Of a stretch of 64,000 nucleotides of DNA, positions 8,531 to 16,883 are shown piece after piece. Every line of letters starts with the position of its first letter. The first letter of the stretch is position 1. Origin of the DNA: Haloarcula pellucida (GTDB lineage: Archaea; Halobacteriota; Halobacteria; Halobacteriales; Haloarculaceae); assembly GCF_014647235.1 (NCBI RefSeq), contig NZ_BMOU01000001.1, positions 352,262 to 416,261 of the forward strand. Reading direction: 5' to 3'. The notes beneath the pieces were generated by a model. The model saw only the letters and a program-made list of their open reading frames with translations, searched no databases and was not told the DNA's origin. The position numbers were made by a program, and so were the translations under genes.

Positions 8531-8585
8531 CCACACCGACGCCACCGACACGAAGTTTACAATCCGTGCGAGAGTGTGTTCGAGT

Positions 8586-8780
8586 ATGACGCGCCCCCTG
8601 ATGGACGCCGTCCGACGACGGCAGTTCCGAACCGCGCTGTTCGTGGCCGCGGCCGTCGTCGTGGTTCTCACCGCGGCGGGATGGCTCGGGTACGGCAACT
8701 TCGCGACCACGCTCCCCGGCCTCGCCCTGCTCGTGGTCGCGGGGTATCTGGGCTTCCGAGCTAGCCGCTCGCTGTCGTAG
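8586..8780 (+). CDS. Small membrane protein, two transmembrane segments
   Basis: 64 aa. After a basic start (MTRPLMDAVRRRQ) there are two hydrophobic segments, ALFVAAAVVVVLTAAGWLGY and TTLPGLALLVVAGYLGF, and a short basic tail, the pattern of a helical hairpin with both ends in the cytoplasm. A TATA-like TTTACA at ~8556 lies 30 nt upstream. No family recognised. Confidence 0.6.
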   Translation: MTRPLMDAVRRRQFRTALFVAAAVVVVLTAAGWLGYGNFATTLPGLALLVVAGYLGFRASRSLS

Positions 8781-8857
8781 CACCGACTGCGTCGCGTTCG
8801 CACTCCGACCCGCGAGACCGACCGAGAGCGGCGTGATTCCGGCGCTGAAAAGGGAGG

Positions 8858-9493
8858 TCAGCCGAAGTTCTCGACCTTCGCGTCGTCGGTGTCGACGCCG
8901 GCGGCCTCCAGTGCGGCCGTCGCGTCGTCGAGGAAGTCTGCGAACCCGTAGATGAACACCTGTCCGCCGTCGCCGACGGCGTCGGCGACGGCGTCGGTCA
9001 GGTCCGCATCGCCGTCCAGTACGTGGACGACGGCACCGGCCGCTTCGAGCGCCTCCAACCGGTCCTCGTGGATGGGCGTTGCGTCCTGATAGACGATGGC
9101 CGCCGCGTTGCCCTCGTCCAGCGCGCGCTCTGCGATGCCGACGGCGGGACCGATACCGGGGCCACCCGCCAGTAGCACCGCTCGCTCCTCGCCCTCGTAG
9201 TAGTCGGAGCCGAACGGGCCGGCGATGCGGACCGAATCTCCGGCTTCGAGGTCCGCGAGCAACGGCGCGACGGCCCCCTCGGGGTCGATACCGACGGTAA
9301 TCTCGAACTCGTCCTCGACGTCGGGCGATGAGATGGTGTAGAAGCGCGACTCGTCCTCGCCGTCGACGGAGAGCGTCAGTTTGACGAACTGGCCCGGTTG
9401 TGCGTCGAAGGCCGACGGCGTCTCGATGTCGATGGCGACGGCGTCTGGGCCCACCGACCTGACTGCAGTGACGGGGAGTGAACGTTCGTCCAT
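8858..9493 (-). CDS. Ferredoxin-NADP reductase-like flavoprotein
   Basis: 211 aa, FNR superfamily with FAD and NAD(P) domains but no iron-sulfur domain. The FAD-binding RFYTISS is at residues 50-56 and the nucleotide loop GGPGIGPA at 110-117. It would move electrons between NAD(P)H and a one-electron carrier such as ferredoxin or flavodoxin. At ~210 aa it is shorter than plant-type FNR and close to the minimal FNR modules of archaea. Divergent from korA; both promoters lie in 9494-9635. Confidence 0.85.
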   Translation of the reverse strand: MDERSLPVTAVRSVGPDAVAIDIETPSAFDAQPGQFVKLTLSVDGEDESRFYTISSPDVEDEFEITVGIDPEGAVAPLLADLEAGDSVRIAGPFGSDYYEGEERAVLLAGGPGIGPAVGIAERALDEGNAAAIVYQDATPIHEDRLEALEAAGAVVHVLDGDADLTDAVADAVGDGGQVFIYGFADFLDDATAALEAAGVDTDDAKVENFG

Positions 9494-9635
9494 ATCACCG
9501 ACGAAGTCGGGGCCCGATAAGGGGATTTCGGTTGATTCTGCCGGATGTATCGAACATTATTTCAAAACCGAGTAGGCACGCGCGCGGGCACACACAGAAG
9601 CCTTTTCACCCCCGGTTTGCTACCCATGCGGTAGT

Positions 9636-11414
9636 ATGCCAGACGACCTCAACTGGGCCATCGGCGGGGAGGCCGGCGATGGAATCGACTCGACCGGGAA
9701 GATATTCGCACAGGCGCTCTCCCGGGCCGGTCGACACGTCTTCACGTCGAAGGACTTCGCCTCACGGATTCGCGGCGGGTACACCGCGTACAAGGTTCGG
9801 ACCTCGGTGGACCGCGTCGAGAGCGTCGTCGACCGCCTCGACATCCTCATCGCGCTGACCGAGCGCACCATCCACGAGAACGAGGACGAACTGCACGACG
9901 ACTCCGTCATCATCTACGACGGCGAGCGAACGACGATGCAGGACGTCGAGGTGCCCGGCGACGCCACGGCGCTGGAAGTCCCGCTCAAGCGCCTCGCGGA
10001 GGACGCGGGTGGGGCCATCATGCTCAACGTCGTCGCGCTGGGCGCGGCCTGTGAAGTGACGAACTTCCCCATCGAGAACCTAGACGAGAGCCTCCAGAAG
10101 CGCTTCGGCGACAAGGGCGAGGCCATCGTCGAGAACAACAAGAAAGCCGCCCGGATGGGCCAAGAGTACGTCCAAGAGGAGTTCGACCACGAGTTCGGCT
10201 ACGACCTCGAAACGACCGACGAGGACTACGTCCTGCTGAACGGGGACGAGGCCATCGGCATGGGCGCTATCGCCGCTGGCTGTCGGTTCTACGCTGGCTA
10301 TCCCATCACACCGGCCACAGACGTGATGGAGTACCTCACCGGCCGTATCGACCAGTTCGGCGGCAAGGTCGTCCAGGCCGAAGACGAACTCTCGGCTATC
10401 AACATGACGCTGGGTGCGGCCCGCGCCGGGGCACGAGCCATGACCGCTACCTCCGGGCCGGGCATCGACCTGATGACCGAGACGTTCGGTCTCGTCGCGA
10501 CCAGCGAGACGCCGATGGTCATCTGTGACGTGATGCGCTCGGGTCCCTCGACGGGGATGCCGACCAAACAGGAACAGGGCGACCTCAACATGACGCTGTA
10601 CGGCGGCCACGGCGAGATTCCACGGTTCGTCATCGCACCGACGAGCATCTCCGAGTGCTTCTGGAAGACCGTCGAGGCGTTCAACCTCGCCGAGAAGTAC
10701 CAGACTCCCGTCTTCCTCGTCTCGGACCTCGCGATGGCGGTCACCGAGCAGACGTTCCCGCCGGAGGCCTTCGACATGGACGAGGTCGAAGTCGAACGCG
10801 GCAAGGTCGTCGACGAGGACGACATCGACGCGTGGCTCGACGAGAAAGGGCGGTTTCAGGCGCACTTCCCGGCCGCCGACGGCGTCTCGCCGCGAGCGTT
10901 CCCCGGCACCACCGACGGCGCACACATGACGACCGGCCTCGAACACGACGAACTGGGCCGGCGGACCGAGGACACCGAGGTTCGCGTCGAACAGGTCGAC
11001 AAGCGCGAACGGAAGGTCCAGACCGCTCGCGAGGAGGAGGACTTCGACTACCGCGAGTACGGGGACCCAGACGCCGACACGCTGGTCATCTCGTGGGGGT
11101 CCAACGAGGGCGCGATGCGCGAGGGACTGGAGTTCTTAGCGGAAGACGGCTACGACATCCGTTTCATCTCGGTGCCGTACATCTTCCCGCGCCCGGACCT
11201 CACAGCGGAGGTCGAAGCGGCCGACGACGTCATCGTCGTCGAATGTAACGCCACCGGCCAGTTCGCGGACGTCGTCGAACACGACGTCTTAGAGCGCGTC
11301 GACCGCATCAACAAGTACACCGGCGTCCGATTCAAGGCGGACGAACTGGCAGACGAGATCAAACAGACGCTCGCTGGTGACGCGGGCACGACAACGGAGG
11401 TCGAAGCAGAATGA
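9636..11414 (+). CDS. korA: 2-oxoglutarate:ferredoxin oxidoreductase alpha subunit (gamma-alpha fusion)
   Basis: 592 aa. With KorB it oxidatively decarboxylates a 2-oxoacid to its acyl-CoA and reduces ferredoxin, replacing the 2-oxoacid dehydrogenase complexes. Residues 1-190 are the gamma domain (GGEAGDGIDSTGK, SRIRGGYTAYKVR); ~195 onward is the alpha pyrimidine-binding part with CRFYAGYPITPATDVMEYL and GPSTGMPTKQEQGDL. I favour the 2-oxoglutarate enzyme over pyruvate because both subunits look like the haloarchaeal KorAB pair I remember; PorAB is the alternative. korB starts inside its last codons (4-nt overlap). Confidence 0.88.
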   Translation: MPDDLNWAIGGEAGDGIDSTGKIFAQALSRAGRHVFTSKDFASRIRGGYTAYKVRTSVDRVESVVDRLDILIALTERTIHENEDELHDDSVIIYDGERTTMQDVEVPGDATALEVPLKRLAEDAGGAIMLNVVALGAACEVTNFPIENLDESLQKRFGDKGEAIVENNKKAARMGQEYVQEEFDHEFGYDLETTDEDYVLLNGDEAIGMGAIAAGCRFYAGYPITPATDVMEYLTGRIDQFGGKVVQAEDELSAINMTLGAARAGARAMTATSGPGIDLMTETFGLVATSETPMVICDVMRSGPSTGMPTKQEQGDLNMTLYGGHGEIPRFVIAPTSISECFWKTVEAFNLAEKYQTPVFLVSDLAMAVTEQTFPPEAFDMDEVEVERGKVVDEDDIDAWLDEKGRFQAHFPAADGVSPRAFPGTTDGAHMTTGLEHDELGRRTEDTEVRVEQVDKRERKVQTAREEEDFDYREYGDPDADTLVISWGSNEGAMREGLEFLAEDGYDIRFISVPYIFPRPDLTAEVEAADDVIVVECNATGQFADVVEHDVLERVDRINKYTGVRFKADELADEIKQTLAGDAGTTTEVEAE

Positions 11415-12274
11415 GCTCAGACGTTCGATTCACAGACTTCAAGTCCGACAAGCAACCGACGTGGTGTCCCGGCTGTGGGGACTTCGGGACGATGAACGGC
11501 ATGATGAAGGCGCTGGCCGAGACGGGCAACGACCCGGACAACACGTTCGTGGTCGCCGGCATCGGCTGTTCCGGGAAAATCGGGACGTACATGCACAGCT
11601 ACGCGCTGCACGGCGTCCACGGCCGCGCCCTGCCGGTGGGCATCGGCGTGAAGATGGCCAATCCCGACCTCGAAGTGATGGTCGCCGGCGGCGACGGCGA
11701 CGGCTACTCCATCGGTGCCGGCCACTTCATTCACGCGGTGCGCCGGAACGTCGACATGAGCTACGTCGTGATGGACAACCGCATCTACGGGCTGACGAAG
11801 GGGCAGGCCTCGCCGACCTCGCGCGAGGACTTCGAGACGGGTACCACCCCCGACGGGCCCCAACAGCCCCCGGTCAATCCGAAGGCACTGGCGCTGGCCT
11901 CGGGCGCGACGTTCATCGCCCAGTCCTTTAGCTCGAACTCCCAGCGTCACGCCGAAATCGTCCAGCAGGCCATCGAACACGACGGCTTCGGCTTCGTCAA
12001 CGTCTATAGCCCCTGCGTGACGTTCAACGACGTCGACACCTACGACTACTTCCGCGATACGATCGTGGACCTAGACGAGACGGACCACGACTCGAACAAC
12101 CGCGACCAGGCCAAGGACAAGATTCTGGAGAGCGACAAGGAGTACATGGGCGTGCTCTACCAGGACGAGGACTCGGTGCCCTTCGAGAAGCGTGAGGGCG
12201 TCGAGGGCTCGATGGCCGAGATTCCCGACGGCGCCCCCGAGGGCGCGATGGACCTGGTGCGAGAGTTCTACTAG
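11411..12274 (+). CDS. korB: 2-oxoglutarate:ferredoxin oxidoreductase beta subunit
   Basis: 287 aa thiamine diphosphate-binding subunit. The TPP/Mg motif is GGDGDGYSIG (93-102) ending in VVMDNRIYG. Four cysteines for the [4Fe-4S] cluster are placed as in archaeal OFOR beta subunits: Cys19 and Cys22 (WCPGCG), Cys53 (IGCSGK) and Cys202 (SPCVTF). Translational coupling to korA through ATGA ensures equal amounts. Its stop codon is shared antiparallel with the convergent membrane gene in a CTAG. Confidence 0.9.
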   Translation: MSSDVRFTDFKSDKQPTWCPGCGDFGTMNGMMKALAETGNDPDNTFVVAGIGCSGKIGTYMHSYALHGVHGRALPVGIGVKMANPDLEVMVAGGDGDGYSIGAGHFIHAVRRNVDMSYVVMDNRIYGLTKGQASPTSREDFETGTTPDGPQQPPVNPKALALASGATFIAQSFSSNSQRHAEIVQQAIEHDGFGFVNVYSPCVTFNDVDTYDYFRDTIVDLDETDHDSNNRDQAKDKILESDKEYMGVLYQDEDSVPFEKREGVEGSMAEIPDGAPEGAMDLVREFY

Positions 12275-12546
12275 TCGGGGGTGTCCACCCCGTCGTGGTC
12301 CGGTCGGTCGGGGCCGGCACGGCCCTCGAACCACAGGCCCGGGCGACGCGCCCCGGCGTCGCCCCCGGCCAGCAGTCTGGCAGTCGACAGCGCCACCGCA
12401 GTTGCGACTCCGACCGCCAGCGTCGGCAGCGGGTGACTGACCGCGACGAGCGCGGCCGCGAGCACCACCGTGAGGCCGACGCTCCCGCGGAGGGTCGGGC
12501 GGGCGTGCAGCGACTGTCGGTCACCGGCGTCGAATGGACGGCGCAT
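12271..12546 (-). CDS. Small membrane protein of unknown function
   Basis: 91 aa. Two hydrophobic segments (GSVGLTVVLAAALVAVS and LPTLAVGVATAVALSTARLL) are followed by a polar, Asp/Gly-rich tail. It reads toward korB and shares the tetranucleotide CTAG with it as overlapping antiparallel stops. A minus-strand TATA-like TTATAC (~12576-12581) lies about 32 nt before the ATG. The coding frame is supported by the promoter and by clean hydropathy only; no family is recognised. Confidence 0.5.
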   Translation of the reverse strand: MRRPFDAGDRQSLHARPTLRGSVGLTVVLAAALVAVSHPLPTLAVGVATAVALSTARLLAGGDAGARRPGLWFEGRAGPDRPDHDGVDTPD

Positions 12547-12584
12547 ACGTGACAGTGGGCGCCCGCCCAGAAAAGTATAATCTG

Positions 12585-12598
12585 ACAGATATTTCTGT
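12585..12598. promoter_or_regulatory. Palindrome ACAGA-N4-TCTGT upstream of a TATA box
   Basis: ACAGA (12585-12589) and TCTGT (12594-12598) form a perfect inverted repeat with a TATT centre, just upstream of the TATA element of the small membrane gene at 12271-12546. The position suits an activator site or an upstream repressor site. A decayed HTH regulator gene lies 80 bp away. Confidence 0.3.
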
Positions 12599-12674
12599 AA
12601 ACTCGCTTGCCGAAGCTACTTTCTGTAACTCCCGCGGAGGTTTCACCGCGCTGTGACTGCGATTTACCGCCCCG

Positions 12675-12877
12675 TAGTTCGCAATCGGTGACACGTCCGA
12701 CGACAGCGAGCCGCTGGCGCCCGACGAGGCGTTCGCCGTCCTCGGGAACGAGACGCGCCTGGAGAGCCTGCCGACGCTCGGCTCACCTTCGACCACGGGG
12801 GCGAGACGCTGACCCTGCGGGTGGACGAGGAACTTTGGATCGTCGAGGCCCGGCTCTGGTCCCGGGAGGACGGGTGA
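12675..12877 (+). pseudogene. Remnant of an HTH (ArsR/DUF7351-like) regulator, centre deleted and frameshifted
   Basis: One frame after the TAG at 12675-12677 reads SEPLAPDEAFAVLGNETRLE, the start of haloarchaeal winged-helix regulators of ~300 aa. A second frame ending at the TGA of 12875-12877 reads LTFDHGGETLTLRVDEELWI and then VEARLW, which resembles the C-terminal strands of the same proteins. The two meet near 12760-12790 out of frame, and no start codon remains. The core of the gene is gone, so it is a dead copy. The rest of 12547-12931 holds only promoter sequence. Confidence 0.62.
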
Positions 12878-12931
12878 CACACCCAACAGCGTTGGGACCG
12901 AAGCCATACCCGGGCGTGCCCTACGTCCGGT

Positions 12932-14299
12932 ATGCACGTCTTCTGGCACCAGCGCGACCTCCGCATCCCGGACAACCGGGGGCTGGCGGTCGCCGCCGGC
13001 GACGACACCGTCCTCCCGGTCTACGTCGTCGACTCGGACGTTCTGAACAAGGTCGGGACGCGCCAGCGCGCCTTCTTCATGCGCGGCGTCCGTGACCTGA
13101 AACGGCAGTACCGCGAACGCGGAAGTGACCTCGTCGTTCGCTCCGGGTCGGCCGCCGACGTCCTCGTCGACGTCGTAGACGAGTTCGGCGCCGACCGCGT
13201 CTACTACAACGAACACTACCGACCGGCGCGTCGTAACCGCCAGCGCCGGGTGGACGACGCGCTCCCGACGGCGTCGGTGACCGACCTCGTCCTCGTGGAC
13301 CCTGCCGATCTCGACGCCCGCTACGAGAACCACAGCCGCTTCTACGACGACTGGCAGGCCCACGACAAACGCCAGCCGGTCGAGGTGGCCGACGACGCCC
13401 TCGCCGACGTGGGCGACGAGAAGCCGGTCCCCAGCCCCGAGGCCGACATCGACCTCCCCGACGCGGGGTACGAGGCCGCCCGCGAGCGCTGGGAGCGCTT
13501 TCTCGCCGACGGTATCGACACCTACGCCGACACTCGCGACGACATGCGGGCGGCCGTCGAGCGCCCGGTCGGGGCCGTCTCGCGGATGTCGCCGTACCTC
13601 GCCGCCGGGATGATAGGCATCCGCGAACTGTGGCGCGACGCCAGCGAGCGCCACGCGGCGGCCACCGGCGACGCCCGGCGCAACGTCCAGAAGTACCGCT
13701 ACGAACTCTCGTGGCGCGAGCAGAGCTCCCACCTGCTGTACTACACTCCGACGCTGCTGACGGAGAACTACAAGCAGTTCCCCAACGCCATCGAGTGGGA
13801 GAACGACCCCGACCACGTCGCGGCGTGGAAACGCGGCGAGACGGGGTATCCGCTCGTCGACGCCGGGATGCGCCAGCTCGAACGCGAGGGGTACGTCCAC
13901 AACCGCCCCCGACAGAACGTCGCCTCCTTTCTCACGAAACACCTGCTGGTCGACTGGCGGGTGGGTGCCCGCCACTTCGCCGACCGGCTTCTCGACCACG
14001 ACCCGGCCTCGAACGCCGCCGGGTGGCAGTGGACCGCCTCCACCGGCACGGACTCCGTCGACGTGCGCATCTTCGACCCCGTCGCCCAGATGCACAAGTA
14101 CGACGACGGCGCCGACTACGTCACCGAGTACGTCCCGGAACTGCGCGGGGTCCCGGCCTCGAAACTCGTCGACTGGCCGACCCTGTCCGACGCCGAACGC
14201 GAGACGCTGGCGCCCGACTACCCACACCCCATCGTGGACCGAAACGCCGCCTACGAGCGCGTCCAGCGGGTGTTCGAGCGGGCGCTCGGTAAGCGGTAG
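12932..14299 (+). CDS. phr: Deoxyribodipyrimidine photolyase / cryptochrome family
   Basis: 455 aa. Blue-light flavoenzyme that splits UV-induced pyrimidine dimers. The N-terminal alpha/beta antenna domain (VFWHQRDLRIPDNRGLA) leads to the helical FAD domain with YRYELSWREQ, GETGYPLVDAGMRQL, HNRPRQNVASF and NAAGWQWTASTGTD, the last holding FAD-near residues of class I photolyases. Length is normal (450-480). CPD repair is most likely; a (6-4) or cryptochrome role cannot be excluded. The gene is monocistronic and convergent with the next one. Confidence 0.92.
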   Translation: MHVFWHQRDLRIPDNRGLAVAAGDDTVLPVYVVDSDVLNKVGTRQRAFFMRGVRDLKRQYRERGSDLVVRSGSAADVLVDVVDEFGADRVYYNEHYRPARRNRQRRVDDALPTASVTDLVLVDPADLDARYENHSRFYDDWQAHDKRQPVEVADDALADVGDEKPVPSPEADIDLPDAGYEAARERWERFLADGIDTYADTRDDMRAAVERPVGAVSRMSPYLAAGMIGIRELWRDASERHAAATGDARRNVQKYRYELSWREQSSHLLYYTPTLLTENYKQFPNAIEWENDPDHVAAWKRGETGYPLVDAGMRQLEREGYVHNRPRQNVASFLTKHLLVDWRVGARHFADRLLDHDPASNAAGWQWTASTGTDSVDVRIFDPVAQMHKYDDGADYVTEYVPELRGVPASKLVDWPTLSDAERETLAPDYPHPIVDRNAAYERVQRVFERALGKR

Positions 14300-14311
14300 T
14301 CCGGTCGGGCG

Positions 14312-15466
14312 TCAGTGATGCCCGGGCAACACGCTCGGATCCCCCGAGCGGTAGATGTACTCGACGGCGATGCCGGTCAGCGGCGAGTCGGCGTCGGTGG
14401 CGTAGGCTTTCGCGAGGTCGAGATACTGCTCGGTGACGTCGACGACGCGGTTGTACGCCGCCCGGTCGTCCGGCGCGAGGACGTACTCGGCGGTCACCGG
14501 CGTCAACTGCCCCTCGGCGCGGTCGTCGGCGTAGTCGTCCACGTCGTCGAGCCACACCTGCGCGCCGATGATCGCCAGCACGATGGCCTTCGCGAAGTCG
14601 TCGTCGACGTCGATGCCGGCCAGCCGGTAGAGGTCCAGCATGCCGTCGTAGATGACGCCGACGCGGGCGTACTGGGTCTTGCTGTAGGGGAGGTCCTTCT
14701 CGGCGTCGGTGAGCGTCGCCGGTTCCTCCTCGTAGTCGGCGAACTTGTACTCCTCGCGGATGGCCTCGCGTGCGTCCTCGTCGCCGTCTTCGGCCGCTTC
14801 CAGCAGTGCCCGGAAGTGCTCGTCCCGGTCCTGATGGGCCTCGGAGTAGTCGACGGCCCACTGGTAGGCGTCGGCGACGATGGACGGCATCTCGTCTAAG
14901 AGCCCGTCGAGGTGGGACTGGAGTGCCGCCTGTGCCGTCTCGGCGACCCGTCGGGGGTCGACGTCCGCGTCCGTCTCGAAGTCCTCGAACTCGTCGTCGT
15001 TGATGGCATCACGCATGTCGCCGTCGACGAGCGCCTCGATAGAGAGCCGGGTCATCTGCTCGGCCCGGACGACCATCTCGCGGGGCGAGAGGTCCGGCGT
15101 GTCGCCGCTCAGCGCCGCGCTCTCGACGGGCGGAACGCCGGTCGCTATCTCCTCGGTGACGGGGTCGCCGTCGGCTTCCCGTCTTGCCTCGCGGTAGACG
15201 TAGCCAAGCGTCAACTGTGCGGGCAGGATGAGTTTGGTGTCGTACGTAAAGGACACCGGCTGACCGAACTCCGCTTCGAGCGCGGTCTCGACGCGGTCGT
15301 AGACGTCGGCCATCATCCGCTCGGTTCGGTCGTCGATTTCGGACTTGAGTGCGAGGCTAGCGTAGTCGAACACGCCCGAGTCGGCGTAGTACCCCAGCAC
15401 CGACCGGACGGCGGTCGGTAACCTCGGCCTATCGGCGAGTACGCCAGCACCTGTCTTGAGAACCAT
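14312..15466 (-). CDS. Conserved acidic protein with an Asp-rich DDxxDYxxD motif, function unknown
   Basis: 384 aa, mostly helical by composition, no signal peptide or clear membrane segment. Near the C-terminus a hydrophobic helix (AKAIVLAIIGAQ) runs into DDVDDYADD (307-315) and RAEGQLT. That Q-x3-DDxxDY pattern resembles the second Asp-rich motif of isoprenyl diphosphate synthases (FQxxDDxxD, one residue different), but I see no first motif, so an isoprenoid role is only a suggestion. It is divergent, 126 bp apart, from a geranylgeranyl-reductase-type flavoprotein, which adds weak context. The ATG at 15464-15466 is chosen; the frame stays open far upstream only because it runs antisense to neighbouring genes. 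Confidence 0.8.
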   Translation of the reverse strand: MVLKTGAGVLADRPRLPTAVRSVLGYYADSGVFDYASLALKSEIDDRTERMMADVYDRVETALEAEFGQPVSFTYDTKLILPAQLTLGYVYREARREADGDPVTEEIATGVPPVESAALSGDTPDLSPREMVVRAEQMTRLSIEALVDGDMRDAINDDEFEDFETDADVDPRRVAETAQAALQSHLDGLLDEMPSIVADAYQWAVDYSEAHQDRDEHFRALLEAAEDGDEDAREAIREEYKFADYEEEPATLTDAEKDLPYSKTQYARVGVIYDGMLDLYRLAGIDVDDDFAKAIVLAIIGAQVWLDDVDDYADDRAEGQLTPVTAEYVLAPDDRAAYNRVVDVTEQYLDLAKAYATDADSPLTGIAVEYIYRSGDPSVLPGHH

Positions 15467-15592
15467 GTATCGTCTCCCGCGTCTGGCAACTGGTGTGGTT
15501 GGTGGCTCCTTTACCCTTTCGAGAGGCAGCGCTTGCTTCGGGTCGGCAGTGGATAAAGCAAGACTGATTACGCACACGAGTAACCCACAATC

Positions 15593-16828
15593 ATGCGCGA
15601 CCGCTTTGACGTGGTGATAGCCGGGGCCGGGCCCGCTGGCGGGCAGTGTGCCCGCGACCTGGCCGAGCGGAACTACGACGTGCTGGTACTCGAGACCGAG
15701 CAGGAATCGGAGTTCCCGCGTCAGAGCAACAAGTCCACCGCCGGAACCTTCCCCTCCGCGATGACCTCTTTTGCCATCCCGGACGAGGTGGTCATGCAGT
15801 ACACGGACGAGGTGGTCCTCGAGTCCCCGAACGACCACTACGTCCGCACCCAGACCGGGGCCGTCCTGGAGTTCGCCGACTTCAAACGCTTCCTCGTGCG
15901 CGACAGCCGCGAGAAGGGGGCGACGTATCGCTTCGACTCGCGGGTGTCGGCCCCCATCATGGAGGACGGCGAAGTCGTCGGCGTCCGCTACGACGGCGAC
16001 GAGGAGGTCTACGCCGACATCGTCATCGACGCGACCGGACCGGCGGCGCCGCTTGCGAAGAAACTCGGCGTCTGTGACCTCAAGCGCGACCATCAGGCCA
16101 TCGGCATCGAGTACGAGTTCGAGAACGTGGACCTGAACCACGACGGCTACGCCGACCTGCGGGACGCGATGATGCTCCGACTGGACCACGACCTCGCGCC
16201 CGGCGGCTACTCGTGGATCTTTCACACCGGCGAGGACACCGCCAAGGTCGGCCTCTGTTACATCCAGAACGCGTCTCACCACGAGTACGCCAAAGACGGG
16301 ATGGGTATCGACGACTATCTCGACTACTGGCTCGATACGGACCCGCGATTCGAGGACGCCGAGAAGATCGAGGGCACGCAGGCCCACCGCGGGTCCGCCC
16401 ACATCCAGCCGCCGAAGTCGCTCAGCACGGACAACTTCATGGCTATCGGTGACACCGTCCCGACTATCGACCCGCTGTGGGGCGAAGGCATCCACAAGGG
16501 CATGAAGTCCGCCCGGGCCGCCGCTGCGACCGTCGACGCGGCGCTGACACCCGAGACGCCGGACACCTCCGCCGAGTCGCTGTCGGTCTACGACCAACTG
16601 TGGCACAGTCAGGTCGCCCCGAAGCACTCCTCGCGCCTGATGATGACCGAACTGCTGTATCTCGCGCCGAACGAGCGATACGACCAGTTGATGGCCGACC
16701 TCCGGCGGACCGACGACGATACGCTCACGCAGATAAACAACGGCGACCGTCGGGCCATCGCGAAGCTCACGCACCTCTCTGACGTCCCGCTGTTGGCCAG
16801 ATACGCCCGCCGGCGCCTGACGAACTGA
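15593..16828 (+). CDS. Geranylgeranyl reductase family FAD-dependent protein
   Basis: 411 aa flavoprotein of the GGR family, which saturates isoprenoid chains of archaeal ether lipids, quinones or chlorophyll side chains. The FAD Rossmann loop GAGPAGGQCA (10-19) and ETEQESEFPR lead to RFLVRDSREKGA, and GDTVPTIDPLWGEGI is the C-terminal FAD motif of the family. The lipid reductase proper is a close relative, so substrate cannot be set here: archaeol lipids, menaquinone or carotenoid tails are all possible. Divergent from the Asp-rich unknown gene. Confidence 0.85.
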   Translation: MRDRFDVVIAGAGPAGGQCARDLAERNYDVLVLETEQESEFPRQSNKSTAGTFPSAMTSFAIPDEVVMQYTDEVVLESPNDHYVRTQTGAVLEFADFKRFLVRDSREKGATYRFDSRVSAPIMEDGEVVGVRYDGDEEVYADIVIDATGPAAPLAKKLGVCDLKRDHQAIGIEYEFENVDLNHDGYADLRDAMMLRLDHDLAPGGYSWIFHTGEDTAKVGLCYIQNASHHEYAKDGMGIDDYLDYWLDTDPRFEDAEKIEGTQAHRGSAHIQPPKSLSTDNFMAIGDTVPTIDPLWGEGIHKGMKSARAAAATVDAALTPETPDTSAESLSVYDQLWHSQVAPKHSSRLMMTELLYLAPNERYDQLMADLRRTDDDTLTQINNGDRRAIAKLTHLSDVPLLARYARRRLTN

Positions 16829-16883
16829 TGGCAGGCGAACCCGGTGCGGCAACTTTTTCTCCGGCCGGTCGAACCCTCTGACA

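Noticed and set aside
12547-12674. Candidate operator pair and small frames near the HTH remnant
   Set aside because: Only the ACAGA-N4-TCTGT palindrome is convincing; other short inverted repeats there are at chance level.
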